DNA of 64,000 bases. It comes from Brenneria corticis. Lineage in GTDB: Bacteria > Pseudomonadota > Gammaproteobacteria > Enterobacterales > Enterobacteriaceae. The position numbers and the translations under genes are program-made. Position 1 is the first letter of the stretch, and every line of letters starts with the position of its first letter. This document shows positions 1 to 8,679 of this stretch, piece after piece. The notes beneath the pieces are model-generated. The model ran no database searches. It was not told where the DNA came from and saw only the letters and a program-made list of their open reading frames with translations. Where the stretch lies: positions 1-64,000 of the forward strand of contig NZ_KZ819083.1 of assembly GCF_003115855.1 (NCBI RefSeq), written 5' to 3'.

Positions 1-25
1 GTCAATGCTTATTTTAAGCGTTTTC
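1..25 (-). promoter_or_regulatory. rRNA operon P2 promoter, -35 region, cut by the window edge
   Basis: Read on the minus strand, this end gives an A/T-rich run (AAAATAAGCA) directly followed by TTGAC at positions 5-1. This closely resembles the -35 region of E. coli rrn P2 promoters (AAAATAAATGCTTGAC). The -10 element and the 16S gene would lie outside the window. An rrn operon next to gmhB is also the E. coli arrangement (rrnH). Confidence 0.7.
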
Positions 26-77
26 CTCTTGCTTATCGACCCGGTTTGCGTTCGCAGCGCCGTGTCGATGGAGGCGC

Positions 78-125
78 ATTATAGGGGGCAGATTCAGAAG
101 CGCAAGCAAATATCTTGAACTTTCT
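78..125 (-). promoter_or_regulatory. rRNA operon P1 promoter with UP-like element
   Basis: On the minus strand there is a perfect TATAAT (83-78) followed by the GC-rich discriminator GCGCC and CTCCATCGACACGG, the signature of enterobacterial rrn P1 start regions. A weak -35, TTGCGC, sits 16 bp upstream (105-100), the short spacer typical of rrn P1. A/T-rich sequence at about 106-125 occupies the UP-element position. Growth-rate and ppGpp control would be expected from the GC discriminator. The promoter type is firm; the exact UP and Fis sites are inference. Confidence 0.85.
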
Positions 126-157
126 TCCGGTTGCGCAACTTTCAGCCATCTGGCCGA

Positions 158-721
158 TTAAATGCGCGTTTTTATCCACTGAGGCAGATCCGCAAGGCTA
201 TTGATGACGCCGTCGGCCAGAGATTCACCCAGCTCGGTGATCGGCTTTCCGGTACGAACCAGAACCTTTGTTCCCACCCCTGCGGCAATCGCCGCCTGCA
301 TATCTTCAGCCTTATCACCAACCATATAGGAGGCAGCCATATCGATATTCAGATGGCGCTGGGCGGAAACCAGCATTCCCGGTTGCGGTTTGCGGCAGTC
401 GCAAACCTGGCGATACTCCTCATTCCCTTGTTCAGGATGATGCGGACAAAAATAGATACCGTCCAAATCCACGCCGCGATCGGCCAAAGACCAATCCATC
501 CATTCAGTCAGTTGCATAAACTGCTCTTCGGTAAACTTGCCGCGGGCAATGCCCGATTGATTGGTCACCACCACTAATGCGAACCCCATATTTTTCAGTT
601 CGCGCATGGCATCGATGACGCCCTCAATAAATTGGAATTGATCAATCTCATGGACGTAGCCGTGATCGATATTGATCGTACCGTCACGATCGAGAAAAAC
701 TGCTGCAACACGCTGTGCCAC
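158..721 (-). CDS. gmhB: D-glycero-beta-D-manno-heptose 1,7-bisphosphate 7-phosphatase
   Basis: Cytoplasmic HAD-family phosphatase that removes the C7 phosphate of heptose bisphosphate in ADP-heptose synthesis for the lipopolysaccharide inner core. The 187-residue product has the HAD nucleophile motif DxDGT (D11, D13) near the N-terminus and the family zinc knuckle ligands C92, H94, C107 and C109, at the same numbers as in E. coli GmhB. It is divergent from metN and reads toward the rRNA promoters on its left, as in E. coli. The next enzymes of the same pathway (both activities of HldE) are encoded at 53815-55248 in this window. Confidence 0.97.
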   Translation of the reverse strand: MAQRVAAVFLDRDGTINIDHGYVHEIDQFQFIEGVIDAMRELKNMGFALVVVTNQSGIARGKFTEEQFMQLTEWMDWSLADRGVDLDGIYFCPHHPEQGNEEYRQVCDCRKPQPGMLVSAQRHLNIDMAASYMVGDKAEDMQAAIAAGVGTKVLVRTGKPITELGESLADGVINSLADLPQWIKTRI

Positions 722-806
722 TTACTTTGCTCCTGATGGCGTAAATTACCGCTTAGTATCGCATGTTTTCATCGTCCGAGAGAATGCCAGGTAGCGACAA
801 TCCCGA

Positions 807-835
807 TTGACTTGGACGTCTAGCCGCCCTAACAT
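807..835 (+). promoter_or_regulatory. Probable metN promoter with overlapping MetJ boxes
   Basis: TTGACT (807-812) and TAACAT (830-835) are separated by 17 bp. The spacer holds GGACGTCT (814-821), a 7 of 8 match to the MetJ met box AGACGTCT, directly followed by a weaker tandem copy AGCCGCCC (822-829). MetJ with S-adenosylmethionine represses metNIQ in E. coli through tandem met boxes over the promoter. The site is inferred from sequence only. Confidence 0.65.
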
Positions 836-899
836 CCGACTAATATTCTGATTAAACAGAATCTGATTTATCCAGCCATAGGCGCTTATAATAAAATAT

Positions 900-1931
900 A
901 TGATTGAACTTTCTAATATTACCAAGATTTTCCAGCAAAACGGCCAAGCAATTACCGCACTGGCGGATGTCAGTCTTCATGTCCCGGCAGGGCAAATCTA
1001 CGGCGTAATCGGCGCATCGGGCGCCGGCAAAAGTACCCTGATCCGCTGCGTCAATTTATTAGAACGACCGACCCAAGGCCGGGTACTGGTTGACGGACAG
1101 GATCTGACGCAGCTGGCGGAGAGTCAGCTAACGCAGGCGCGTCGTCAGATTGGCATGATTTTCCAGCATTTTAATCTGCTCGCCTCGCGCACCGTGTTTG
1201 GCAATATCGCTCTGCCGCTGGAGCTTGATAACGCCCCCAAGGCGGAAATTACGCGCCGGGTAAATGAATTACTGGATTTGGTCGATTTGTCGGACAAACA
1301 TGACGCCTACCCCGCCAACCTTTCCGGCGGGCAAAAGCAGCGGGTGGCGATCGCCCGCGCACTGGCCAGTAATCCTAAAGTTTTATTATGCGATGAAGCG
1401 ACCAGCGCGTTGGATCCGGCCACCACCCGCTCCATTCTGGCGCTACTGAAAGATATCAACCGCCGTCTGAATCTGACCATCCTACTGATCACCCACGAAA
1501 TGGATGTGGTAAAACGAATTTGCGATCGGGTTGCGGTGATCAGCGGCGGACGCCTGATTGAAGAGGACACAGTGGGGCAATTATTCTCCCATCCCAAAAC
1601 GCCGCTGGCCCAGACATTTATCCAGTCCACGCTGCATCTGGACATCCCCGACGACTATCTTGCCCGCCTGACGCCAACCCAGCGGGAAGGCAGCGTGCCA
1701 TTGCTGCGTATGGAGTTCAGCGGTCAGTCCGTCGATGCTCCGCTGCTGTCTGAAGTCGCCCGGCGTTTTAACGTTAATAACAATATTATCAGCGCGCAGA
1801 TGGATTACGCCGGCGGGGTTAAATTCGGCATCATGCTGGCGGAAATGTACGGCCGGGAGGCGGAGACCACGGCGGCGATACAATTTCTGAAGGATCACCA
1901 TGCAAATATCGAGGTGCTAGGTTATGTCTGA
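900..1931 (+). CDS. metN: Methionine ABC transporter ATPase MetN
   Basis: ATP-hydrolysing subunit of the MetNIQ importer for L- and D-methionine, on the cytoplasmic face of the inner membrane. The 343-residue protein has Walker A GASGAGKST at 38-46, an LSGGQ signature near residue 140, the Walker B region (LLCDEATSALD) and a C-terminal NIL domain (about 265-343) that binds methionine and trans-inhibits the transporter. Length and both ends match E. coli MetN, which supports this start although the Shine-Dalgarno sequence is weak. The stop overlaps metI by 8 bp, showing translational coupling. Confidence 0.98.
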   Translation: MIELSNITKIFQQNGQAITALADVSLHVPAGQIYGVIGASGAGKSTLIRCVNLLERPTQGRVLVDGQDLTQLAESQLTQARRQIGMIFQHFNLLASRTVFGNIALPLELDNAPKAEITRRVNELLDLVDLSDKHDAYPANLSGGQKQRVAIARALASNPKVLLCDEATSALDPATTRSILALLKDINRRLNLTILLITHEMDVVKRICDRVAVISGGRLIEEDTVGQLFSHPKTPLAQTFIQSTLHLDIPDDYLARLTPTQREGSVPLLRMEFSGQSVDAPLLSEVARRFNVNNNIISAQMDYAGGVKFGIMLAEMYGREAETTAAIQFLKDHHANIEVLGYV

Positions 1932-2577
1932 AGCCATGATGTGGTTAATGGCCCGCGGCGTGTGGGAAACCGTGGCAATGACATTGGTTTCCGGCTTTTT
2001 TGGTTTTGTTCTGGGGCTGCCGGTCGGCGTGCTGTTATACACCACCCGTCCGGGACAAATTATCGCCAACCCGAAACTTTATCGCGGGCTGTCGGCCCTG
2101 GTGAATATTTTCCGCTCCATTCCCTTTATTATTTTACTGGTGTGGATGATCCCCTTTACCCGGGTTATCGTGGGAACATCCATCGGCCTGCAGGCGGCAA
2201 TCGTCCCGCTCACCGTTGGCGCGGCGCCCTTTATCGCCCGCATGGTGGAAAACGCCCTGCTGGAAATTCCAACCGGCCTGATCGAAGCTTCACGCGCGAT
2301 GGGCGCAACCCCGATGCAAATCATCAGAAAAATATTGTTGCCGGAAGCGCTGCCGGGTCTGATTAATGCCGCGACCATCACACTCATCACCCTGGTAGGC
2401 TATTCTGCAATGGGCGGAGCCGTTGGCGCCGGGGGACTGGGTCAAATTGGCTATCAGTATGGTTATATCGGCTATAACGCCACGGTGATGAATACGGTAC
2501 TAATCTTGCTGGTTATTCTGGTTTACCTGATCCAATTCTGTGGCGACCGGGTAGTAAAGGCCGTCACGCATAAGTAA
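1924..2577 (+). CDS. metI: Methionine ABC transporter permease MetI
   Basis: Inner-membrane channel subunit of MetNIQ, 217 residues as in E. coli. It has about five hydrophobic segments and the EAA loop (EASRAMGATP, then a further G about 20 residues on) that docks on the MetN ATPase. It starts inside the 3' end of metN and is followed after 65 bp by metQ, so the three genes form one operon. Confidence 0.98.
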   Translation: MSEAMMWLMARGVWETVAMTLVSGFFGFVLGLPVGVLLYTTRPGQIIANPKLYRGLSALVNIFRSIPFIILLVWMIPFTRVIVGTSIGLQAAIVPLTVGAAPFIARMVENALLEIPTGLIEASRAMGATPMQIIRKILLPEALPGLINAATITLITLVGYSAMGGAVGAGGLGQIGYQYGYIGYNATVMNTVLILLVILVYLIQFCGDRVVKAVTHK

Positions 2578-2642
2578 GCGTGAGAACACGCATGGGCCTT
2601 ATCGTCCCATGCCATAAAGACTTTTAATTAGAGGTTAAGGAT

Positions 2643-3458
2643 ATGGCTATTAAATTGCGGTCCATCGCGACCATCGGCGCATTGATTGGAGCCCTGGCTC
2701 TGGCGGGATGCGGTCAGGAAGAGAAAGACCCGAATCATATTAAAGTGGGCGTTATCGTTGGCGCGGAACAACAGGTGGCTGAAGTGGCGCAAAAGGTCGC
2801 CAAAGACAAATACGGTCTGGACGTCGAATTGGTCACCTTTAACGATTATGTGCTGCCTAATGAAGCCCTGAGTAAAGGAGATATCGATCTGAATGCTTTC
2901 CAGCATAAGCCTTATCTGGATCAGCAAATTAAAGATCGCGGTTATAAGCTGGTCTCCGTGGGCAACAGTTTCGTTTACCCCATCGCCGGTTACTCCAAGA
3001 AAATAAAATCACTGGATGAATTGCAGAACGGCGATCAGGTCGCGCTGCCAAACGACCCGACCAATCTGGGCCGCTCTTTGCTGCTGTTGCAGAAAGTGGG
3101 GCTGATTAAACTGAAAGAAAATGTCGGCCTGCTGCCGACCGTTCTGGACGTGACCGAAAATCCGAAAAACCTCAAGCTGGTCGAGTTGGAAGCGCCGCAG
3201 CTGCCGCGCTCGCTGGATGACGCGCAGATTGCATTGGCTATCATCAACACCACTTACGCCAGCCAGATTAATCTGACGCCAACCAAAGATGGTTTATTTG
3301 TCGAAGAGAAAGATTCTCCTTATGTGAATCTGCTGGTGGCGCGTGAAGATAATAAAGACGCTGAGAATGTGAAAAAATTCGTTCAGGCTTATCAGTCGGA
3401 CGAAGTGAACGAGGCGGCAAACAAAATCTTTAACGGCGGCGCGGTAAAAGGCTGGTAA
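2643..3458 (+). CDS. metQ: Methionine-binding lipoprotein MetQ
   Basis: Substrate-binding component of the methionine importer, NLPA lipoprotein family. A signal peptide ends in the lipobox LAGC with the acylated cysteine at residue 23, followed by glycine, so the protein should be anchored to the inner membrane facing the periplasm. The mature part carries the family blocks NDYVLPNEAL and NAFQHKPYLDQQ. The GAGGTTAAGGAT leader gives a good ribosome-binding site. A strong terminator follows at 3492-3520, ending the metNIQ operon. Confidence 0.98.
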   Translation: MAIKLRSIATIGALIGALALAGCGQEEKDPNHIKVGVIVGAEQQVAEVAQKVAKDKYGLDVELVTFNDYVLPNEALSKGDIDLNAFQHKPYLDQQIKDRGYKLVSVGNSFVYPIAGYSKKIKSLDELQNGDQVALPNDPTNLGRSLLLLQKVGLIKLKENVGLLPTVLDVTENPKNLKLVELEAPQLPRSLDDAQIALAIINTTYASQINLTPTKDGLFVEEKDSPYVNLLVAREDNKDAENVKKFVQAYQSDEVNEAANKIFNGGAVKGW

Positions 3459-3491
3459 GCCAGTTATTATTTCTTTATAAAGTATATCGCT

Positions 3492-3520
3492 AAGACGGGC
3501 TGCGGCCCGTCTTGTTATTT
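3492..3520 (+). terminator. Rho-independent terminator after metQ
   Basis: Nine-base-pair stem AAGACGGGC / GCCCGTCTT (3492-3500 with 3505-3513), four-base loop TGCG, followed by a T-rich tract. Confidence 0.9.
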
Positions 3521-3574
3521 GTGCAATAGCTTGCTTCAATATCCGCTCTTTAAATAAAAAGCAGAGGAAATTTT

Positions 3575-3982
3575 ATGCGTGCTCTACCTCTTATGCTGTT
3601 AGCCATGTCGCTAACAGGATGTTCCCTGTTGCAGAAGTCACCGGCACCCGAGCCTCAGCCCGTCAGCGAATCAAAAGTAGAGCCGGTTGCCAAACCCAAG
3701 CCAGCCCCGCGTCCCGCTCCCGCAGCGTTATATAAAAGTGCTGAAGAGCTGGTTGGTAAACCGTTCCGCGATCTGGGGGAAGTATCCGGCTCCTCTTGCC
3801 AGGTAAGCGCCCAGGATGCGCCGCCCAATATCGCCAATGCGCGCAGAAGAATGCAAAACCGGGCCGCGGAGATAAAAGCCAATGCCGTTCTGCTGCATGA
3901 ATGCCAGGTTATCAGCGGCGTGGCCGGCTGCTATCGGCAGGCCGTCTGTCAGGGCACCGCATTGAGAGTGTCTTCTCAATGA
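3575..3982 (+). CDS. rcsF: Rcs stress-response outer membrane lipoprotein RcsF
   Basis: Sensor lipoprotein that reports envelope damage to the Rcs phosphorelay through IgaA. The 135-residue product has a signal peptide with lipobox LTGC (C16), a proline-rich linker (about 24-50) and four cysteines at 75, 110, 119 and 125, one residue later than the two disulfide pairs of E. coli RcsF (C74-C118, C109-C124). RBS GCAGAGGA precedes the ATG. Its stop shares four bases with the start of trmO (ATGA), as expected for a coupled pair. Confidence 0.96.
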   Translation: MRALPLMLLAMSLTGCSLLQKSPAPEPQPVSESKVEPVAKPKPAPRPAPAALYKSAEELVGKPFRDLGEVSGSSCQVSAQDAPPNIANARRRMQNRAAEIKANAVLLHECQVISGVAGCYRQAVCQGTALRVSSQ

Positions 3983-4689
3983 CCCCATTTGTTTTCAATC
4001 AGATCGGCATTATCCGCTCGCCTTATAAAGAAAAATTCGCTATTCCGCGGCAGCCGGGTCTGATTGAAGATGGTGGAGGCGAACTCCGGCTGTTATCACC
4101 CTACAATCAGGCGGAATGCGTACGCGGACTCGCTGACTTCAGCCATATCTGGATCCTGTTTGTTTTCCATCAAACCATGGACGGAGGCTGGCGCCCTACC
4201 GTGCGGCCTCCCCGATTAGGCGGGAATGCCCGTATGGGCGTTTTTGCGACCCGTTCGACTTTCCGGCCGAATCCGATTGGGATGTCGCTGGTCGAATTGA
4301 AAACCATCCGCACCGGGGGAGATTCCGTCACGCTGGAGCTGGGAAGCCTGGATCTGGTCGATGGAACGCCGGTGATCGATATCAAGCCTTATCTGCCCTT
4401 TGCCGAAAGCCGGCCCCAGGCCCGGGCCGGTTTCGCCCAGTTGGCGCCAGAGGCCGAAATGGCGGTAACCTTCTCTCCGCTGGCGGAAAAGCAGCTAGCC
4501 GGATATCAGAAGAAATATCCCAATCTGCGGCGCTTTGTTACCCAGGTGTTGGCTCAGGACCCGCGTCCGGCCTATCGCCAGGGAGAAGACAGCCCGCGGG
4601 AATATGCCGTTTTGCTGCTGGAATTCAACGTTCGCTGGCGGGTATCCGCCCGGCAAACCGAAGTGTTATGCCTTGAAACAACGGATTAG
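3979..4689 (+). CDS. trmO: tRNA (adenine(37)-N6)-methyltransferase TrmO
   Basis: S-adenosylmethionine-dependent enzyme that adds the N6-methyl group to t6A37 of certain threonine tRNAs. The open frame extends further upstream (to 3901), but the ATG at 3979 overlapping the rcsF stop gives 236 residues beginning MTPFVFNQIGIIRSPYKE, in register with the 235-residue E. coli protein, so this start was chosen. The TrmO/VirR core with FATRSTFRPNPIG and LGSLDLVDGTPV is intact. Older names are tsaA and yaeB. Confidence 0.95.
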   Translation: MTPFVFNQIGIIRSPYKEKFAIPRQPGLIEDGGGELRLLSPYNQAECVRGLADFSHIWILFVFHQTMDGGWRPTVRPPRLGGNARMGVFATRSTFRPNPIGMSLVELKTIRTGGDSVTLELGSLDLVDGTPVIDIKPYLPFAESRPQARAGFAQLAPEAEMAVTFSPLAEKQLAGYQKKYPNLRRFVTQVLAQDPRPAYRQGEDSPREYAVLLLEFNVRWRVSARQTEVLCLETTD

Positions 4690-4733
4690 GGGCGGTCAAG
4701 ACCCGGAAGCGTTTTTTAATTCCGCCGACTCTC

Positions 4734-4798
4734 TTTTGACGAACGCCCCACACTGGTAAACTAAGCCACTTTTTTATGCTTTCGGCTGCGCCGCAGCC
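4734..4798 (+). promoter_or_regulatory. Candidate proS promoter and leader hairpin
   Basis: TAAACT at 4757-4762 may act as a -10 element, with a TTTTGAC cluster 15-17 bp upstream (4734-4740). The leader contains a short hairpin, GGCTG / CAGCC with loop CGCCG, at 4784-4798. The hairpin is visible; the promoter role is inference. Confidence 0.4.
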
Positions 4799-4835
4799 CG
4801 ATGCCATTTTCGTTTCCAACGGAAGTTAAAACACC

Positions 4836-6554
4836 ATGCGTACTAGTCAATATCTGCTCTCCACGCTGAAGGAGACGCCCGCCGATGCGGAAGTGATCAG
4901 CCATCAGCTGATGCTCCGCGCCGGAATGATCCGCAAACTGGCCTCCGGCCTTTATATCTGGTTGCCGACGGGCCTACGGGTTCTGAAAAAAGTTGAAGCC
5001 ATCGTGCGTGAGGAAATGAACCACGCCGGCGCCATCGAAGTCTCCATGCCGGTGGTTCAACCCGCCGATCTGTGGGTGGAGAGCGGTCGCTGGGAACAAT
5101 ACGGCCCGGAACTGCTGCGCTTTGTCGATCGCGGCGAACGCCCGTTCGTGCTTGGTCCCACGCATGAAGAAGTCATTACCGATTTGATTCGTAATGAAAT
5201 CAGCTCGTATAAGCAGCTGCCGTTAAATTTCTTCCAGATTCAAACCAAATTCCGTGATGAAGTCCGCCCGCGGTTCGGCATCATGCGTTCCCGCGAGTTT
5301 CTGATGAAGGATGCCTATTCTTTTCATACTTCGCAGGAATCATTGCAGGTCACCTACGATGCGATGTACGCCGCCTACAGTAAGATCTTCAGCCGTATGG
5401 ATCTCGATTTCAGAGCGGTTCAGGCGGATACCGGCTCTATCGGCGGCAACGCTTCTCACGAATTCCAGGTGCTGGCGGCCAGCGGCGAAGACGATATTGT
5501 TTTCTCCACCGGCTCCGACTACGCCGCGAATATTGAACTGGCGGAAGCCACCGCGCCCAAGCTGGGACGCGCCGAAGCGACGGAAGAACTGCGTCTGGTG
5601 GATACGCCGAACGCCAAAACCATCGCCGCGCTGGTTGAGCAATTCAAGCTCCCCATAGAGAAAACCGTGAAAACGCTGCTGGTAAAGGCGGCGGAGGAAA
5701 GCGGCCATAAGCTGGTTGCCTTGCTGGTACGCGGCGATCATGAGCTGAATGAAGTTAAAGCGGAAAAACTTGCCCTGGTCGCCACTCCGCTGACGTTCGC
5801 CACCGAAGAAGAGATCCGAGCCATTGTGGGTGCCGGCCCCGGCTCACTGGGACCGGTCAATTTACCGCTTCCCGTGGTGGTCGATCGCACCGTTGCGGCG
5901 ATGAGTGATTTTGGCGCCGGCGCCAACGTCGACGGCCAACACTACTTCGGCATCAACTGGGGGCGCGATGTCGCGCTGCCGCTGGTGGCGGATATTCGTA
6001 ACGTGGTGGAAGGCGATATCAGTCCGGACGGCAAAGGCACGCTGCAAATTAAACGCGGTATTGAAGTCGGCCACATTTTCCAGTTGGGCAGCAAATACTC
6101 CGAAGCGCTGAAAGCGACGGTGCAGGGAGAAGACGGGCGCAACCAGATCCTGCTGATGGGCTGCTATGGCATCGGCGTCACCCGGGTGGTGGCCGCCGCC
6201 ATCGAGCAGAATCATGACGATCGCGGGATTATCTGGCCGGATGCCATCGCGCCTTTCCACGTGGCCATTTTGCCGATGAATATGCACAAATCTTTCCGCG
6301 TGAAGGAAGTCGCAGAAGATATCTATCAGCAATTACGGGCACAAGGGATCGAAGTGCTGCTGGACGACCGCAAAGAGCGCCCGGGCGTGATGTTCGCCGA
6401 TATGGAGCTGATTGGCGTACCGCACACTATCGTCATCGGCGATCGCAATCTGGACGGTGAAGAGATTGAATATAAAAACCGCCGCGGCGGTGAAAAGCAG
6501 ATGATTAAAACCAGCGAAATCATTGAGTTCCTGCTGGCAAACGTCGTTCGCTAA
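4836..6554 (+). CDS. proS: Prolyl-tRNA synthetase (bacterial type, with editing domain)
   Basis: Charges tRNA-Pro with proline in the cytoplasm. The 572-residue protein has class II motifs (motif 2 with FRDEVRPRFGIMRSREF near residue 150), then the inserted INS editing domain (about 220-400) that hydrolyses mischarged Ala-tRNA-Pro, then the remaining catalytic core and the anticodon-binding domain from about 470. Length equals E. coli ProS. A clear terminator follows. In E. coli proS is next to nlpE-yaeQ; here it is next to rpoS. Confidence 0.98.
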   Translation: MRTSQYLLSTLKETPADAEVISHQLMLRAGMIRKLASGLYIWLPTGLRVLKKVEAIVREEMNHAGAIEVSMPVVQPADLWVESGRWEQYGPELLRFVDRGERPFVLGPTHEEVITDLIRNEISSYKQLPLNFFQIQTKFRDEVRPRFGIMRSREFLMKDAYSFHTSQESLQVTYDAMYAAYSKIFSRMDLDFRAVQADTGSIGGNASHEFQVLAASGEDDIVFSTGSDYAANIELAEATAPKLGRAEATEELRLVDTPNAKTIAALVEQFKLPIEKTVKTLLVKAAEESGHKLVALLVRGDHELNEVKAEKLALVATPLTFATEEEIRAIVGAGPGSLGPVNLPLPVVVDRTVAAMSDFGAGANVDGQHYFGINWGRDVALPLVADIRNVVEGDISPDGKGTLQIKRGIEVGHIFQLGSKYSEALKATVQGEDGRNQILLMGCYGIGVTRVVAAAIEQNHDDRGIIWPDAIAPFHVAILPMNMHKSFRVKEVAEDIYQQLRAQGIEVLLDDRKERPGVMFADMELIGVPHTIVIGDRNLDGEEIEYKNRRGGEKQMIKTSEIIEFLLANVVR

Positions 6555-6562
6555 CCCTTATA

Positions 6563-6590
6563 AAAAATGGTGGGTTTCCCCACCATTTTT
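6563..6590 (+). terminator. Rho-independent terminator after proS
   Basis: Twelve-base-pair stem AAAAATGGTGGG / CCCACCATTTTT (6563-6574 with 6579-6590), loop TTTC. The A/T-rich arms give a T tract on both strands, so it probably also stops rpoS transcription arriving from the right. Confidence 0.92.
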
Positions 6591-6619
6591 ATTCCGTCAA
6601 GACCTGCCAACCGCCTGCG

Positions 6620-7606
6620 CTACTCACGGAACAACTCTTCAATATTCAACCCTTGCACCTGCAGGATTTCCCGCAAACGACGCAAGCCTTCCACCTGAAT
6701 CTGCCGTACGCGTTCGCGCGTTAAGCCGATTTCCCGGCCGACGTCTTCCAATGTGGCGGCTTCGTATCCCAGCAGACCAAAACGCCGGGCCAGCACTTCA
6801 CGCTGCTTGGCGTTCAGTTCAAACAGCCACTTAACGATATTCTGCTTCATATCGTTATCCTGGGTGGTGTTTTCCGGACCGTTGTCTTTTTCATCCGCCA
6901 GAATATCCAACAGCGCTTTTTCCGAATCGCCGCCCAGCGGGGTATCAACGGAGGTAATGCGCTCATTCAGACGCAGCATGCGATTGACGTCATCTACCGG
7001 TCTATCAAGCTGTTCGGCGATTTCTTCCGCGCTCGGCTCATGATCCAGTTTATGAGAGAGTTCGCGTGCCGTACGCAGGTAAACATTCAGTTCTTTAACG
7101 ATGTGGATGGGCAGGCGGATAGTTCGGGTCTGGTTCATGATTGCCCGTTCTATCGTTTGCCGGATCCACCAGGTGGCGTAAGTTGAAAAGCGGAATCCTT
7201 TTTCCGGATCGAATTTTTCAACCGCGCGGATCAGACCAAGATTGCCTTCTTCAATCAGGTCCAGCAATGCCAGACCCCGATTGTTGTAACGACGGGCAAT
7301 TTTCACCACCAGCCGCAGGTTGCTCTCAATCATCCGGCGGCGTGATGGAATATCACCGCGTAACGCGCGCCGGGCGAAATAAACCTCTTCTTCCGCGGTT
7401 AAAAGAGGTGAATAGCCAATCTCTCCCAAATAGAGTTGAGTTGCATCTAAAACACGCTGTGGAACGCCCTGTGATAACAGCTCTTCTTCAGCTATCTCAC
7501 TGGTTTCTTCCTCCGTCAGCGCCTTGTCGTCAAAAACATCAAGTCCATTCTCTTCGAAATCAGCATCTTCATGTAACTCGTTAACTTTCAGCGTGCTTTG
7601 GCTCAT
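6620..7606 (-). CDS. rpoS: RNA polymerase sigma factor RpoS (sigma-38)
   Basis: Master sigma factor of stationary phase and general stress. The 328-residue product has region 1.2-2 (YLGEIGYSPLLTAEEE, then the region 2.3-2.4 block YATWWIRQTIERAI), region 3 (HIVKELNVYLRTAREL) and region 4.2 helix-turn-helix (LEDVGREIGLTRERVRQIQ). It lacks the long acidic insert of RpoD. It lies 53 bp downstream of nlpD in the same direction, and in E. coli the main rpoS promoter lies within nlpD, so the regulated mRNA leader should also fall there; those elements were not resolved by eye. Confidence 0.98.
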   Translation of the reverse strand: MSQSTLKVNELHEDADFEENGLDVFDDKALTEEETSEIAEEELLSQGVPQRVLDATQLYLGEIGYSPLLTAEEEVYFARRALRGDIPSRRRMIESNLRLVVKIARRYNNRGLALLDLIEEGNLGLIRAVEKFDPEKGFRFSTYATWWIRQTIERAIMNQTRTIRLPIHIVKELNVYLRTARELSHKLDHEPSAEEIAEQLDRPVDDVNRMLRLNERITSVDTPLGGDSEKALLDILADEKDNGPENTTQDNDMKQNIVKWLFELNAKQREVLARRFGLLGYEAATLEDVGREIGLTRERVRQIQVEGLRRLREILQVQGLNIEELFRE

Positions 7607-7659
7607 AAGTGGCTCCTACCCGTGATCCCATGGCAGAATACCGAAATATTCCGCCCGAT

Positions 7660-8679
7660 TTATCGCTGCGGAAGAAAACGCAGCGGGTTTACGGATTTCC
7701 CCTTGTAACGAATTTCAAAATGCAAACGAACCGAACTGGTGCCGGTGCTACCCATGGTAGCGATTTTCTGCCCCGCCGTGACCTCTTGTTGCTCCCGGAC
7801 CAGCATATTTTCGTTATGGGCGTAGGCACTCAGGTAGTCATCATTATGTTTGATGATTATCAGATTACCGTAACCTCGCAGAGCGTTGCCGGCATAGACT
7901 ACGCGCCCGCTGGCGGTAGCTATGATGGATTGTCCACGTGAGCCGGCGATATCAATCCCTTTATTTCCCCCTTCGGATGCGGAGAAACTATCAATGACTT
8001 TCCCTTCGGTGGGCCAACGCCAACTGCCGACAGCGGCCGTATTGCCGCTGGCAACAGCCGCTGGTGCGGTAACAGGAGCCGTCGCTGGCGCCCCTGTCGT
8101 AGGTAACATCTTACCTACATTCTGTTTACCCGAGCTATCAGAATACGCGTTCGTTGACTGAGAATCAACCGGCATAGTTTGTATTTGGCTACTGGAAGGC
8201 GGAACGGGCACGCCGCTCGTCGTCGCATCCCTTGCCGCCAGCGCGCCACCGCTATTGTTTATGCTGCCCGGCACGGTGTTGCCCAGATTCAGCGTCTGGC
8301 CGACATTCAGGCTATAGGGTTCCGGAATATTATTACGCTGGGCAAGATCCCGGTAGTCGTTGCCGGTAATCCAGGCGATATAAAACAGGGTATCTCCCCG
8401 TTTAACGGTATAGGTATTACCGCCGCTGTAGCTGCCCTTGGGAATGTTGTCATAACTGCGGTTATAAACGATACGGCCGTCGCGGGTGGCCACCGCCGAC
8501 TGACCCGAACTCGTTATCTGTGGGGAAGCAGACTGTATGCCGCCTCTGCTGCTGCCCGTATTTCCGCCGACGCTGCTGATCGGCGCAGATTTGGAATCAT
8601 TGTTGGAACATCCGGCCAAGCCTAAGACAACAACCGTACAAGCAGCGATCTGACGCAAATTAATCATTCGGCATCCCAT
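7660..8679 (-). CDS. nlpD: Murein hydrolase activator lipoprotein NlpD
   Basis: Outer-membrane-associated LytM-family protein that activates amidase AmiC during cell separation. From the ATG at 8679 it has 339 residues: lipobox LAGC with C24, a low-complexity linker, a LysM peptidoglycan-binding domain near residues 85-130 and a C-terminal LytM/M23 domain (WRWPTEGKVIDSFS to the end). The frame is open to 8727, but only the ATG at 8679 has a strong purine-rich site (GGGGGAG, 8 bases upstream) and gives a normal signal peptide; ATG 8667 is an alternative. Known members lack the metal ligands of active M23 enzymes. Confidence 0.95.
   Translation of the reverse strand: MGCRMINLRQIAACTVVVLGLAGCSNNDSKSAPISSVGGNTGSSRGGIQSASPQITSSGQSAVATRDGRIVYNRSYDNIPKGSYSGGNTYTVKRGDTLFYIAWITGNDYRDLAQRNNIPEPYSLNVGQTLNLGNTVPGSINNSGGALAARDATTSGVPVPPSSSQIQTMPVDSQSTNAYSDSSGKQNVGKMLPTTGAPATAPVTAPAAVASGNTAAVGSWRWPTEGKVIDSFSASEGGNKGIDIAGSRGQSIIATASGRVVYAGNALRGYGNLIIIKHNDDYLSAYAHNENMLVREQQEVTAGQKIATMGSTGTSSVRLHFEIRYKGKSVNPLRFLPQR

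Noticed and set aside
131..577. A 148-codon plus-strand frame at the left end
   Set aside because: Antisense to gmhB, which has all its metal ligands and catalytic residues.
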